A stretch of DNA of 64,000 nt from Paramacrobiotus metropolitanus (GCF_019649055.1 NW_026570256.1:682001-746000), one strand, 5' to 3'. Positions 16,001 through 37,135 are shown, counted from the stretch's first letter. Notes: generated by a model not told the origin, from the sequence alone. Made by a program: numbers and translations.

Positions 16001-19000
16001 TACCAGTACGAGCACAATTACACCGTTACACAATGATAGTCATATCAACATTAACGCGCCACTTAATCCGCATAATCATCCGGAAAATTACACGGTGAAA
16101 TTTCTGACAAATTAGCAAACATCCGGGAAAACAGCGGTCCTACTTGCCCCTGATAACAACTCTTACACGATAACAAATTTTCACTGTGAAAAATGTTCAA
16201 ATTTCTCCAAAAATTCCCACATTTCTTAGCCCTAGAAACATTCTCACAAAAAAAAATACCTTTTCGGTGTACAAAATCTTTTTAGCTACTAAATAACGAG
16301 CCAAAAAATCCGCTGTCACTTGAGAAAGATATCTTATATATAAAATATAAAATAATAACCAGCGAATAAAATACACCGACCATCGCGCTAGGTCGGCCCG
16401 CCAAAATGGAAACGAATTTGCAAAAGTGAAAGAAGTCTTTATGCCACATTATAAAAATAAAAACAGACCAAGAATTACGACTATTAAAAATTTCGATGAT
16501 ACGTTATATGTAATAATTCAACTAATGTTAACGGGAAACAATATAAGGCGCGCCAGTTCTTGGCATGTACAAAAATTTGTCTCTGTTATCTAGCAATATG
16601 TTAGCCAGTGCCATGATTGCTCTCCATCACGATCCCGTCCCAACTTGGAGCAACGGTCGAACATATTCCCCTCAATTCTTGACGAACCCTTCATTTCCCG
16701 TGTCAACACTCGCAACACGACGACGATGGCCCCCCGAAAAACGCACACAGCACAGCGAACACACACACACACAGTGGCAATTAAACACGCAAGCGCTTTA
16801 AAACTCTCAAGGCCAATTTCTTTGCCGCACATGCAAACACACACAGCCTACACTGCACGCCGAGGGACACGCGCATATAAAATCCCCTACGAAATTCATC
16901 AGGGCGCATTGTTAGGCCATGCGAAAAAATGATCGATTTCCGTTATGTATCGCGGGTAACAGAAGGAAAATTCATCCCCAACGTCAGGCCAGCATAAATC
17001 TACGTGTACTTCTCTACGGTATTCGTGTGCATTTTATTCAGCGTGCACGAGCTGTGCCGGCTGCCACAATGGAGGCAACCGGTGGGGCGAAAATGAATAT
17101 GTACAAAGGCATTTTACACCCTATTCATTATCCAGCCGATTCACCATTTCACCGGCGGGGCCATTGTTGGCACGGGTGCACACCGCGTACCACCTGTGTG
17201 CGCGAACATGCCTTATCCATTTCTCACCAGGCCCATTTTTCTTTCCCGGCTAACAATACGGCATCTCATCAACACCAACCGGGTATAATGATCATCGCGC
17301 ACCGGAATGAGAGAAATTCGATTTTTCCCTGACGTGCACAGTATTTTGCTTGACGCAGGCGGCAGTGTTGTCCGCATGGACCAAAACGTATCGATTTTCA
17401 AAACACCGGTTGTAACGACGCAGTTCAATCTCGAAATTGTTTTAATCAATTAATTTTCCCATTAAATTTTTCATTAGTAATAATTCAGCTGATGAAATCA
17501 ACGTACAGTCGTTACGAAATTTTAAAAATGCACGGAATTTCCACTGCTGTGCGTTAACGTTAAATAAATAATTTTCAATTTTATACGGATCCAAAATTTT
17601 TACAACATTTATTTCAAAAGTTTTTCCGGGTATAAAAAAGTTTAAAATAAATTTTATTCTGCGGCGACCACAAACAAGCAGCAGTTTCCCGTGATTAAAC
17701 TATATACAGTAAATAGGCATTACTGCAAGATAAATTTTTAGCCAGTCCACTACGAAAATTTCCAAATACAGTGCATACCTGCTACTTACTAGCAACACCG
17801 CGCTGCAATCTCCACCGATTGTGTCAGTGAATAAACGGATCACCCAGCTGTTTTCCCGCGATCCAATCAAACTACACACAGCACACCTGCAATCAGTCAA
17901 GAGAATTCCCACACCGATTATACGCACATACGGCAAAAACTCCCGAATCTCAACACAACAGCCAGGGCTTCTCGATTATACTACAATCGCACACAGTGGA
18001 GAGAGGAACGTTTTCCCAATAATACACTGCAAAATGCAACACGTAGTCGTAGCGCGCGCGATGCGAGAGAGATTCCCGAACCCAATCAGCAAACTAAACT
18101 GCTGCGCTGCCTGCACGCGTTTATTCTACCACACGCAATATACCGTCAGTGCATGAGAATCCCATCACATGGCCCTATTACATTCCCCCGCATATTGACC
18201 AATGTATTTTACTGCTCCATCGATCTTCCCCGGGAATACGACGCCGGGACTGTATAACCAACTCGCCCATCGATCGATGGTACATACTATATCAACTGCG
18301 CAATAAAACCATAGAAAAGTGTACAGGGATCCCGGTTTTCCTTCCTCAGTACGTACAACACACACCCAAGTGAATCGAGCGAGAGAATGGGCGCAATTGC
18401 TCCGACATGATATATGAATCGGTTCTTCCTGCGAATTAACCGACCGGCAACAGGCCCCACACCGAATACATATGGATAAACTGGCTACAGCAACTCGGCC
18501 CGCGCGCTGTGTACATTGGGGATGGCCATCATGTTACATCATGATCATCCCCCCATCGAGCGCGGGATAATATCGATGATCATCCCGGCGAATATACCGT
18601 ATACACAGCCAGCAGTCCCGTCGACGACCGCGTGACTGTGCGTACTCCGCGTTACACACGCACATGTAATATCGACGCGCGGTGCTTTTAGGGAGGGAAA
18701 AAATTATTATACAGCCAACGCGCCCCGAACCACTCTCTCGGGTGAAAAACACTTAATTGCAAGGTAGACCGGATGTATCTTTCCATCCCCCGAATGTGTG
18801 TTACATAATGTATCCTTGTAGTACAAGATAAAAAAAATCAAATTAACATCATGGTCTCGCGGAATAAAATTCGAAAATTATTACAAACTGATTCAATCGT
18901 TCGAGCAACTTTACTACTTTTCCGAAACAGAAAAATTAAATTCACAGCCTAATAAACTAACAATGCAAGCAGATTTATAATTAAAACTTAAAACGCTTAA

Positions 19001-20189
19001 CCTACATATGAAATTAGTATCGTGATCTTAAAAACTGACTCAGTAGAAAGCAAGTAGCAAAAAAGTACCCTTATTGTTAGCTTGTATGTGCATCCATATC
19101 TTTTCTTTTGGTTTCGCAATAATTACCGATTGCCCATTTTCATCTTTGGAGTAGCCAAACTAAATTCAGCTGTATTTCCCAGAAAAAAGTAAAGCAACTG
19201 GAAACATCAATTTCCGGTGAAAATTCAGCCGTACACACACACGGATAATTTCTCCCATCTGTACAGCTTCTATCATTCGACATTTACTTCTACAATGCAT
19301 TTCTAAGATTGCTCCCGCTGTAAACCAGGAAGCAATAAAGTTCAGCAATACAGCTGACGATGCACAGCACACGCCAGTGGAATTTCCTGGACGCCCTGAT
19401 TAAGCAGTATCTCAAATACTGTATACGCGCATTTAACGATAAAGCGCGTCTTTCCAAATTTATTTGCTATGCAGATGATGACTGCAAGAAACGTAATGAT
19501 AACTGCAAGAAACTCGGTTATTTTTTGGAGAGAGAATCAAACCGTTGTTCGTCTACGACATTCGATTTCACATGTTCGACAACAATAATACCTATATTTT
19601 TTTAATTTTGATTGTATGTATGGTAATGCCAACAAAAGCGACATTTTCCAAATAAACTGTCAAGTGTTAAATTTCGATAAATTTTCGTGTAAAGTTGAAA
19701 GTTTAGTGCCGCAAAAACGCTACACAAGGACAAAACACACCGGCATGTGGCGCCATCAAAAGCGTTTGAAAAAAATTTACGGTATTTAAAAATTGACGGC
19801 AAAACGGCGAAAAGTGTAGATAATTAATACCATGCACATTAAGCGCCAACAGGTGCCACTAATCCCTTGTTTTTTCGCCAAAACTCCCGGACTTATTTCA
19901 CACTGCAGGCTGCAGTTCCCAGACTGCAGTCGGCGCAAATAATACCATATTCGCACCACGAAAAATTTGTTGCTTATAACCGGAAGTCGCTCATGCACAT
20001 CGTGTATGGAGTATAATGGCGCACATACACATATCGACGCCGGCAACGATATTATTCCGCCATACATATCGTCCATCATCAGTTATTGTGTATGTGTACA
20101 TTATAATACGTCAGCATCACGAGATGTTGGACTTGACAGAAAACATCTTTTTATGTCGCAGTGCGGCAGCCATTTCCGCTTGTTATTAG

Positions 20190-20212
20190 CACACACACAC
20201 ACACACACACAC
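20190..20212. repeat. CA dinucleotide microsatellite
   Basis: About eleven uninterrupted CA units. No link to a gene is visible. Confidence 0.95.
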
Positions 20213-21599
20213 TGCCCATTAAACCAGTCTCCTGCGCGACGGCAAATCCTCTGCCTTGTTTACATTAATGAAAAGAAAAATTCCCAACACTTCACTATCG
20301 CCCTATTTTATTTCCACGGCACAAACATCCTGCAAGTTTTCCAATAAACAATTTTCTCTCACATTCACAAAAATCTTGCGGCTATTATTTTTCAGATTAT
20401 ACACACTGAAGAAAAAATCCGTAAAAACATTTCGTACAAAAAAATTATAGAAACAGAATACACTCGCGATACTGATTGTGATATAGGTACTCGATTAAAA
20501 ATTTTATTAAATCATTACGACATTTTCGGCACGGTCGCACGGTGGAGCGACCAATACCCGGAAAAAAACGCAGTTAATTAAAATTCTATGTTCAACCACC
20601 TGCAGCGTCCAGCATATATTACCATCGTCAACTGTACAATGTACACTGACTAAAAGTGCTAACTTTTTGCCACTGCTCATAAAAAACTCGGTAGAATAAT
20701 TGCCGATAGTGGTCCCCGTAAGCCGGAAACGCAATATGATATTCCCAACTTTTCGACCATATTCTCCTGATCCAGCTCACTCCCCTGTTTTCCATCCGAT
20801 CTCCCATAATTTATTTACCCACTTAATAGCCATGCAAACCCAGAACGTTCATGCGTTAAGAAACGCAGAAAATCCAATTAGCCACATGGCTACCGCTACA
20901 AAACGGGACCATTGCATCAGCTCCTTTCTGCCGCATCACATAATTACAAATTCAAATCCATCGATTTTCCCATACAGATTTTTGACATGGTGACTCGTAG
21001 AAAATGGCATTCCGTTTATTAAATCAATGAATTATAACTGTTAATTAGATCATACTCAACAGAAATTCCCCAACAATTTTTTATAATATGATTTTCCCAT
21101 CGCAAACGTTAATAGTTAAAAAAGAGATTATACACAGAATCCAGTGAAGAAACAAAAAAAACATTTAAAAATTATCACTTTAAAATAACCTATTGTTATA
21201 ATAAGGAAATAAAAATTCTCACTGATATTTTTATACGATTTTCCAATCCCAAGTGACACAGATTGAGTAAAGAAGCAAAGAGAAAATTATTATAAAAAGG
21301 TCATTATTTTAAAATTATTTTCAAATACAGTTACCAAATAGAAATATTAAGACATTAAATATCAAATTTAAGAAGTGGAAGTAAATATTACAATACCATG
21401 ACAAGCTACTAACGCGCGAGCACTTCTACAATTTTTCCGTCTTTTACACTTTAATAAAGTGTCTAATGAAATAACTGCTAAATTCGTTATTGAAATCATC
21501 CCTATAATGGTTTGGCTTTTCCAACCACAAACTGCCAAACACACATTTTATTTTCACCCCATAACAATCAATGTTTCTCCACGGTTTCCCACCAAATCA

Positions 21600-22060
21600 A
21601 TCCCGACTGGAAAAAACGGGAGCCGAAACGCCGCGCACAACAGCGTACACACTCAATCCAACCGACTACCGCGCGCGACAAGCATGGAGCAATTTGTCCA
21701 TGTGTCCCCAGGGGACGGTCCAGCGGAGAGAGAGAGCGCACCGGTGAGGAGCGCAATAATCCGCCGTCCCCCACTTGCGGGAGGGAAGAGAACGCTATAC
21801 TGCCGCGGGCGCCGCACTGCCCCAATCCCCCCCTCATCAAGCGGACATTTGCCAATCAATACCCTGGGACTAGGGAGAGGGAAGGGAGAGAGTCCAGACG
21901 GAGCGGGGGCTTATCTCTCTCTTTCCCTCACAAATCCCCACTATCAATTTTCCTATCCCTCCAAGAAAAGGCCGGGGTATAAGTCGGTAGAACGGAAATG
22001 CGCGCAGTGGCCCCCAGGGGCGGACGCCTGAACGACAAGCGGCGTCCCCGCAACATTCCC
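21600..22060. promoter_or_regulatory. GC-rich, CpG-containing island; possible minus-strand promoter
   Basis: This stretch is much richer in G and C than the AT-rich flanks, with many CpG dinucleotides and GAGAG/GGGAGAG runs. The A and C excess seen to its left fades near here. It could be the promoter of the calmodulin unit. Long overlapping frames here reflect base composition and are not counted as genes. Confidence 0.3.
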
Positions 22061-23482
22061 CTCCGATCCGCTAATCCCAGCGCCACAGATTAGTTGATAC
22101 ATACACAATCAGCCAGCTACCTATCGATTCTGCACCATAAATCGATTGTCCCGATATCCAGTTTTGATAAAACTTCGATTAAAAACATTTTCTACAGTGG
22201 ATGATATCAAGCTACGCTGCTACAGCAAAATCGACAAAGTTCGCTGCTGGGTTTAGAAATCATCGTAACGATATAATGACCGTCCTATAGCGTTAATCCT
22301 ACAGAAAAAAAATTAAAAAAATTTATTACAGTTAAAAACCCAAAGAATTGCCGGTGCTTCACAAAGTAAAAATAAAGCAGATGGAGTGATAAAGCATTAA
22401 ATTATGTCCACGATTAAGATTTCAAGACAGCTAAGAACTTTCTGAACTGAAACCGAGTTTTCAAACTTTCTTAGTCCCTCTCTCGCCGAAAGAACCCCCG
22501 ATCTATCACTAAAATTTGTTTTAGGATAATCTAGGAATATTGTTACTTTGATCACAATCCGAGATTAGATGAAATTCTGCTTAACTTTCTCGAGGAAAAC
22601 GACGAACCCATCAAACCCTGATTTTCCAGTCAATTATTCACGCTTACGGCTTATTTTAATCTTCGTACCTTTCCTGTTTCGACCTCCGTACGCTGATCAC
22701 CGCGGATCCCACCTGGAAGTAAAGACGCTCACAAGCTGGAAAAAATCAACGAAAAGTCGGGAAATGTGGAAGATAGCAGGAACAATTAATGGAGCTCACA
22801 ACAAAATGGGATTTTTCTGAATTTTCTCCGCTGCGTTGTTACAAATCGCAAGGCTGCATTGCACAGTGCACTGAGTGAGCGTAATCAGCATGTACAGGGA
22901 AACCTCTGTCATCAGTTGCGTTGCATTTTAAGCGGGCTACAGCAGGTGTATCGAGTGCGCCATGGACCGGTTCCCTGTTCGTGTGACGGACGAATGAAAA
23001 TGCGGCAAATTTCCTTTGCGGCCTGTCTGAGCATGAAAATGCCGAGACAAAAAAGTGGAAACCGGATATTCACGCGGTTTTCGTCAAAAATCAGTCCGCT
23101 CACTCTTGACTGAGATCCGCAATCACGATCACGGTTTTCTGATAACGATTCATAACGTTCTCTCGTTTTCTCTATGAGCGCCCGATCACGCTGATGAATT
23201 TCATTCTCTTCTTTTTCATGCTTTTCATTTCCAGTATACTGTATATCCAAATAGTAGCTGTATAAATTCTGTAAGTGTTGAAGTGTTCAACACTAGTAGT
23301 TGAAGTGTTGAACAGTTGAACCTAAAATAAAATTTTTGCCCAGTCTTAGTTCTTCAGAAATTAATTTACGATCAGAGTTGTAGGTACGCGGCCGTCGATA
23401 GCTTCTCGTCGATTCTCTTATTAAAATTCTGTCGAGCTGTTGGATTTTTCTGACGTAGTCACTGAAATACTCAGCGGGTAGA
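22061..23482. other. Intergenic, includes 5' flank of the AT-hook gene
   Basis: No supported gene. The last 200 bases before 23483 should contain the 5' UTR and promoter of the gene starting there. A short repeated GTTGAAGTGTT motif occurs at 23275-23312. Confidence 0.4.
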
Positions 23483-25160
23483 ATGGGCAGCAAAGAACCG
23501 GAATCCTCGTCCAGCACGTCCTCGCGGGTGCGCCTGTCCATCGTGGAGGACGAGGACTCCCAGGGTACGGATGAAGAGGAGATGTCCAAGCACGACCTCA
23601 TCGATCATGTGGCCTTGGCGGCCATGCGGACGGCGCGCGCCCCACCCCTCGCGGGGGCGGCGGCGGCCCCCAAACAGGTCAGCGTCAAGCGCCGCGGACG
23701 GCCCCCCAAGAACCCCCAGCCCCCCGTGGAGGAGGAGCCCCCTATCCCCATCCCGCCGTCCGGAGCGATGGACATTGCGGCTGCGGCGATGGAGGGCAGT
23801 GGGGCGGGATCAGTGCACGGCGGTGTCAGCGTTGCTGCGGATCCCGTCAGTGGGGGGTCCTCGGTGGCCAGTGGCAGCAACGTGCCGCGGCCGAAATGCA
23901 ACGGTCTGGGTAAGTGGCGTTCTCCGCAGTTTCATCGTATGCTGGCTGAATAAGAATAGCAGAATAAATAAATTGTAATGAATTAGCAAAATAGTGACTA
24001 GTTTCGTGTAAAAATGGTTTTTCTAATTTAATTGTATTCCGAGAAATTTAATTTTGTTGCTAAAATTTGGCGTACGCTCAAATTTTCATTCATTATTGTT
24101 TTTTAAGTGATTCCTGTTAAATTCAATTGTTAATTGTTATTACAAGGAATTTCAAGCAGATTTTATGAGGATATCATCAAAAATTGAATGGAATTTACAA
24201 GATACCTGTAACGTGGTTTCGTGCGAGTACTTGGATTTGGATATTTTAAATTTTGTATGAAAATTTTACGACAATGTTATCAAGCAATCGTTCTTTAGAA
24301 GAAATTAATGGAAAGGAATTAAACAAAATAGGCTGCTAATAGACATTTTTATGAAATACTTGCAGTCAACGATTTAAATCGCTAAAATTAAAAAAATAAA
24401 TTGGTTGCTGAAATTGGGCGTACACCGTGCGCTTTGTATCGACGCCTTTATTATTGTAAATCAGGATAATAAAACTCCCGCTGATCGCAGATTAAGTTGC
24501 TTAATTTAGTTGACTGATATTTTACCTGGTACCCATTTCTTCGTTTATGTAGTAAGTATTATGGGTGTATACGTAAATTATGGGTGTATACTCGTATATG
24601 TAAAACTTGACGATATTTTAACTGCAGTACGTACTAGTAGAAAGAAAACTGGTCTCTATTATTTCATAAATAAAAATTAATTAAAAATTCAGTTGTTTTA
24701 TCGCTTATCAGTGTACTAACGAACACATGAATGTTTTACTTCGAGAAATTGAAAGGTGACGGTGTATAAATTCTGTAAACTTCGGAACGTTCGAAAATTC
24801 TTCTCATTTACTCGCTTAATAGCTTGTTGTTTTTCTCTAGCTAATGGGTATGTTAATGGGACCAAGAGAATCCGCCTGGTGAAGCCCGACGACGAGCCCC
24901 AGCCGTCCTCCACGGGAGCGCCACCGGCCGCGGCGGAGGTGCCAGCGGCCCCGACGGAGGCCCCGGCGGCTTCCCCATCGTCCACTGCACCCACGACCAA
25001 CCGAGCCCTGCCGGATATCTTCGATCTGAAGCTGATGGACATCTTCCTGACATGTAAGAATGTGCACGTGGAGTTCCAGCAGAACGACAACACCATCACC
25101 AAGAAATTCGACTACCCGGAGCCGCCGCCGCCGGGCAACGGCGTCAATGGACACCCCTAA
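23483..25160 (+). CDS. AT-hook, Pro/Ala-rich probable nuclear protein
   Basis: Exons 23483-23909 and 24841-25160 (donor GGTAAGT, acceptor TTTCTCTAG, phase 1) give 248 residues. Residues 1-40 are Ser-rich and acidic. Near residue 70 the stretch K-R-R-G-R-P-P-K-N-P is a classic AT-hook, which binds the minor groove of AT-rich DNA. A Gly/Ala/Ser-rich stretch follows. The second exon has a basic K-R-I-R-L patch, an Ala/Pro-rich linker, and a C-terminal segment D-I-F-D-L-K-L-M-D-I-F-L-T-C that looks folded. Codon use is strongly GC-biased, unlike the flanks. An architectural or chromatin-associated protein is the likely class; I do not recognise the C-terminal segment and give no name. Confidence 0.75.
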
Positions 25161-26168
25161 AGAAAGAAATGGGATTTCGACCAATTGATTGGTATGTGGA
25201 CTGGAAGTCACGAAATGGAGATTGATTTTCTGTTTGTTGTTGTTGCTTTTTCTTGCGGTTTCACTAGCCGCTTTTGGATTAATACGGTGATGATAAAGAT
25301 GAGTATATAATAACCATAATACTAACCATGATGATAAATTGATGATTATTCTATGATCTGATTACTTTTGTACAGCGGTGCAGCGATGATTCTGCAACTG
25401 TCGAGATTATTTTGATTTTTTTGTATAAATGCTGTGGAAGCAGATGAATTATGTTTTTCGGTTGGAAGGTCGTTGTTTTCATCTTTGAAAAATTCCTTGA
25501 CTTCACTTTTTTTATGATCAATAAAGCGTGGTTGGGCTTTTCTTCTACGCGTGATTACGGGAGATTTTTTGAATGATCGAATTTTCAATAAATAATGTAA
25601 TAAACTACCATGAATCGAGCCTGAATTTTGAGATTATTTTGCGCTTGTGTCACAACTCTCTAAATTAACTGAATTGCAAAAAAAGTCATTAAATCTGAAA
25701 ACTCATTAATTCTATTTTTGTCATTGGGTGGTGGTTCATCTTCGACGCGTGAATACGGAAGTATTTTTTATTAATTATCGGAATTCTGATAAATAGTTTA
25801 TCTGTAATTGAGTTTGGCATATCAGAATCATGTGTGTTGCGTTTTGAAGACTGTTGTGCCTTTTTTTAAACAGTACCTTTAAATTTAAGTTTTGTCACAG
25901 TCGGTAATGCTTGCGGTGGTTAATTATCTTCCACCCGCGATGATGGGCAAATTTCCTAACTTCTATACGAACTTGCCTAGCATTTTACAGTGAATACATT
26001 TACAAGACCGCAGTTAACAGTAAGATAAACACTCGTAATTATGACGGTTATATAAGTTTATAAATTATACAATAATCGTTATATATTTTCGAAGCGAGTA
26101 CTGATTAATAATATTGTCTGTCTTGTGCAAAGAAATCCAGGTCAGATTGACCGCCACCAGGGCGCGTT
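25161..26168. other. Convergent 3' flanks
   Basis: AT-rich space between two genes that point at each other, expected to hold both 3' UTRs. AATAAA-like signals lie at 25519 and 25588 on the plus strand. No coding sequence seen. Confidence 0.5.
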
Positions 26169-27873
26169 TCACTGAAAATTATACTCAATAAGCGCCAGCT
26201 GTAGATAATAATCCTCCACATCCTGAATGATCTTCTTCATCCCCTCGGTATCCGTGGCACATGTGAAGTGCGAATACAACGGCTGCTGTTCCGGGTAGAT
26301 ACTGTAGTGCCGTCCGTTCCCCGCGCGCTGCCCCCCACCCCGATCAAAGCACTCCCTTGTCGCGGCGGTCTGTTTACACTTGACGTACGCTTCGAACGAG
26401 CGCAGAATAAACTCCTTCCCGGCCTCCGCATCGCGCTGCGGCCCGAGGGTATCCGTGTGGCTGGGCTGGAAGGTGGCGTAGCGCGGGAAGTAGTCCACCA
26501 GATGGCGCTCCTGGATCTTCTCTTCGAAGATGTCTGTCTTGTTTAAAAAGAGGATGATGGACGCGTGCTGGAGGTACTTCTCGTGGATGATGACGTTGAA
26601 TAGGGCGAGGCTCTCCGCCATCCGGTTGACGTTGTGCTTCTCGCCGGTGTGGGGGTCGCGTTCCAGCAGGGTCTGGTCGTAGTCGGACAGCGCGGCGACG
26701 AAGATGATGGCCGTGACGTTGTCGAAGCAGTGGATCCATTTTCGGCGTTCGGTGCGTTGACCGCCCACGTCAATGACGCGGAAGAAGACTTCTTTTTCGA
26801 TCTCGAAGGTGTACTCCTGGATGCCGGTCGAGCTCTGCCGCACCTAAGGTTAAAATCAGATTTAGCTTTTTAAGTAAGAATAAGTAATGGTTTTAATTTT
26901 CCCCTATTTTGAAAGATAAATTTTATATTATTGATTTGTAAAAATTTATACAAAAATCAAGCGAAGTATAGCAGATAAAATAACATCAATATAATTTACA
27001 TATTCTCCCAATAAAAAAGATTATAAATAAGCATTGGCTTCTTCACTTCAACAAAAGTTTTTTCTGAACTGTACTAAATTTGAATCAAGCGCAATCAAAA
27101 TGAGGAAGCAAATTAAAATTTAGAAAAACAGTGCCAAACGAAGTAATTTATGTAGTTTCGTCATATGCTGAAATTATAAATATGAATTTTAGAAAGGCTT
27201 GAACGTTTGAACCCAAAACGTTTGAACACAATCTAATAAAACATTTCATTGTTATTTTTTTTATTTGAAAATGTCCCAAGACTTTTTGAATATCACCCTG
27301 ATAATATGCCCGTACCCGCAAGATATCCTGCTCAGTGGGAATATACTCAGCGTCGGCAATCACATCAATCCGGTTGAAAAAATACTTCGCCGAGTCGTGC
27401 AGATACACATACGGGAATTCATGCCGACGCCGGTAGCACTCCCGTACTCCACCATCCTCCCACAAAATCCCCACGATCGTCAACAAGCGTTGAGCTGTCT
27501 CGCTGTGGTATGGTTTGCGGAATTCTTTTTTGATGACCTCGGCGTGACTGCGGTGCCGCGGATCGGCTAACGGGATCCCGAGGTCACCCATGGCCAGCAG
27601 CAGCACCCCCATGGCCTCCAGGATGTTCTCGCGAACCGCGCGGATAAAGGTGCGCCGGTGTTTGTCATCCTGGAAGTGCTGGCTGTGGATGATCTGCATC
27701 TGTTTGATGATGGTGGATTTGCCCACTTCCCCGGTGCCCAGCAGGAGCAGTTTGAAGTCGGAGAAGGAATCCCATTTCTTCAGCATATCGCGGATGTGCC
27801 GGTCGATGCGCTCTTGTTCGCGGCGTTCGGCGGTTTTGCAGCAGAGGATGTCGGCGACACGGCTTTCAGGCAT
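26169..27873 (-). CDS. Heterotrimeric G-protein alpha subunit, divergent Gq-like
   Basis: GTPase that couples seven-helix receptors to effectors at the inner face of the plasma membrane. Exons 27873-27316 and 26843-26169 join in phase 0 to 410 residues. Seen: Cys11-Cys12, a likely palmitoylation site as in Gq; P-loop G-T-G-E-V-G-K-S-T at 46-54; switch I with Arg188 and Thr192; switch II D-V-G-G-Q with Gln215; N-K-T-D at 287-290; T-C-A-T-D-T near the C-terminus. There is no Gly2, so no N-myristoylation. Odd points: Val replaces the usual Ser in the G-E-S-G-K-S P-loop; two insertions flank the G-P-Q-R-D region, making it about 50 residues longer than Gq; the tail E-Y-N-F-Q differs from the canonical E-Y-N-L-V. 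A likely 5' UTR acceptor (TTATTGCAG) ends 27 bases before the ATG. Confidence 0.92.
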
Positions 27874-29923
27874 GGTCAGAAAATTCGGTCGATTAATCTG
27901 CAATAACAAAGCCGTAAAATAAAATATTAGCGAACATACTGTAAATTAAATTGTAATCGTAAACTGATAGTTATACGAAAGTGTTCATACCGGTACAGAG
28001 TTTAAAATGGTTAACGATAGCTGCCTAATTGAACTAGAGCTCTACCTTTATGGCGAAGCCAAATAGTTTATTCAGAAAAGTTAACGTTCTAAAAAAATTC
28101 AAAGTGCCAACCGTAAATTCGAAATTAAAATCAGGAAAACGTATCTTAAACCAGTATGTCAAGCGAAGCAGATGATCAAGAAATTATTCGTAAAACTTAA
28201 TCTTAAATTATATTTAATCATGTTCTTGATTTCAGCACTTTTAGTGCTCATATTTTATGCTTCAGTTAAGGTAATACAAGTTTGTAGTTTGGCTCTGACA
28301 GGACTGATATATTTACCTTAGTTTGCAATTAATCAGGCAGCCGTTGGTAATCCAGCAGGATGTAAAGGTCACTTGATCTTTGGACGCACTGTGACCAGTC
28401 AGGCGAAGATTAAATTTCGGAAAATATTATCCGTAAAAGCTAAAACTTAATTCTCAGTGCAAAAACGTCGTTCAGTTCGAAGCTTCAACTAACAAGAACA
28501 AGCACAACAATAAGAAAGAGGAATGGCTTCGAAATGGGTGTCAACGTTCTGCTTTATATCGCCTGAACCCTTGCGTTGAACTGCGCCGCTGTCAAGATTT
28601 CCGGCAATCCACGACCACCAAAAAGCGTTCACTGTGCAACTGTTTTCCGTGTTGGATGCGTGCCGCAGTTCAATGTATCCTCTCCATCTTCTGTGCTCGT
28701 GTCGGGAAAAGCGTACTTCTCCGAAAGCCTACTTTTCTTGAACAATATCAAGCTGTTCGGGCAACAGTTCGCGCAAACGGAACAAGGCCACCATTGAAAA
28801 CTGTTGTTAAAGATGCGAAAAATCCGGCGTACACAACCTTGAAGAAATAAACACGAAACGTGTCGATCGACTCATGTTCGAGGCACTGGGATGCCGTGTG
28901 TGGCAGAAACCCAGTGACAAACATCACACGTCCTGTAATGTAAGTGCCGGCTAAAGGCGTGGACGTCATTTGTATTTTGAAGCGAAACATGTGTTCTCAC
29001 AGTCCCGGAAGTGTCTCGATTAGGAATACAGACAGCTTACTTTCTACGGGTGTGCGGCCGCTGCGCTGTGCATACGGTGTTGATGTTGACAGATTTAGCC
29101 GATGCAGCGAAAGGTCAACAGAATTAAATGGCTTCGTTAATAAGAATTGTTTGTGCGTTTGACAAACCGCGTCTCAGTGTCGCGACTGTTGTTCTGCTCT
29201 CCGCGATGACGTTTTGACGGCTTCTTCGATGCGACAAGGATTCACTTCCCTCGATGATTTTAATGCGGTAGCGCGGTGACATAAAAAACCGGCAGAAACG
29301 GTAATTGAAGACTATAAAGTTACGATTTCTCAAATGCTTGTTGAGTACTGCAATCGACTCATATTCGAGGCACTGGGATGCCATGTGTGCAGGAACCTAG
29401 TGACAAACATCACATGTTCAGGGTGCCGGTTAAAGGCGTGGACGTCATATGTATTTTGAGGCGAAACATGTGTTCCGGAAATGTCTCAATTAGAAAGAAA
29501 GGTATACAGAGACGCTCACTTGCGACGGTAGTTTATCGCGATAAAGCTCAGGTTTTTTGCGGGATGGTTATGTAATTCGGAATTTCTTCGGCAAGTACCT
29601 ACATTATTTACTTCTCCGATAAAGTCAGCGATTCAATGATAACAGACCTTTCCTGTCGTACACAGTCAAGTACATAATTATACGCTTTTGCAGCGATATC
29701 GATAGCCGTTTTTTTACACACAATATTAAATATGAACGATTACGAGAAGCGTCTGTAAGATGGTGTAATCGTGAATTTAACCGTCTTATCAAATTTCGGC
29801 TAGCTTTGTTTCTCTTATCCATTTTGTCATACTAAGCGTAAACGTTTATACGAGTACGAGTATATAAACTTGATACACGCTGATTGAATAATTACAATCG
29901 TTCGTGTCGGGAACGCCGCAAAT
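27874..29923. other. Divergent intergenic region
   Basis: About 2 kb between two genes that point away from each other, so both promoters should be here. It contains a diverged direct duplication (28866-29050 and 29352-29530). No convincing coding frame. Confidence 0.45.
28866..29530. repeat. Two direct copies of a ~180-base unit, about 486 bases apart
   Basis: Copies 28866-29050 and 29352-29530 share long matching blocks such as CGAGGCACTGGGATGCC, GTGACAAACATCACA and AAAGGCGTGGACGTCAT with scattered differences. A minus-strand frame crosses each copy (C-L-E-x-E-S-I in both), so an old exon duplication is possible, but the frames are short and the downstream parts diverge. Confidence 0.75.

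Positions 29924-37135
<7,212 letters not shown>

Noticed and set aside
21459-22031. 190-codon plus-strand frame
   Set aside because: GC-rich island open in several overlapping frames on both strands; no domain or conserved pattern. Treated as possible promoter DNA.
26374-26773. Long minus-strand frames (121 and 76 codons) overlapping the G alpha second exon
   Set aside because: They are shifted frames of GC-rich coding sequence; the G alpha frame carries all family motifs.
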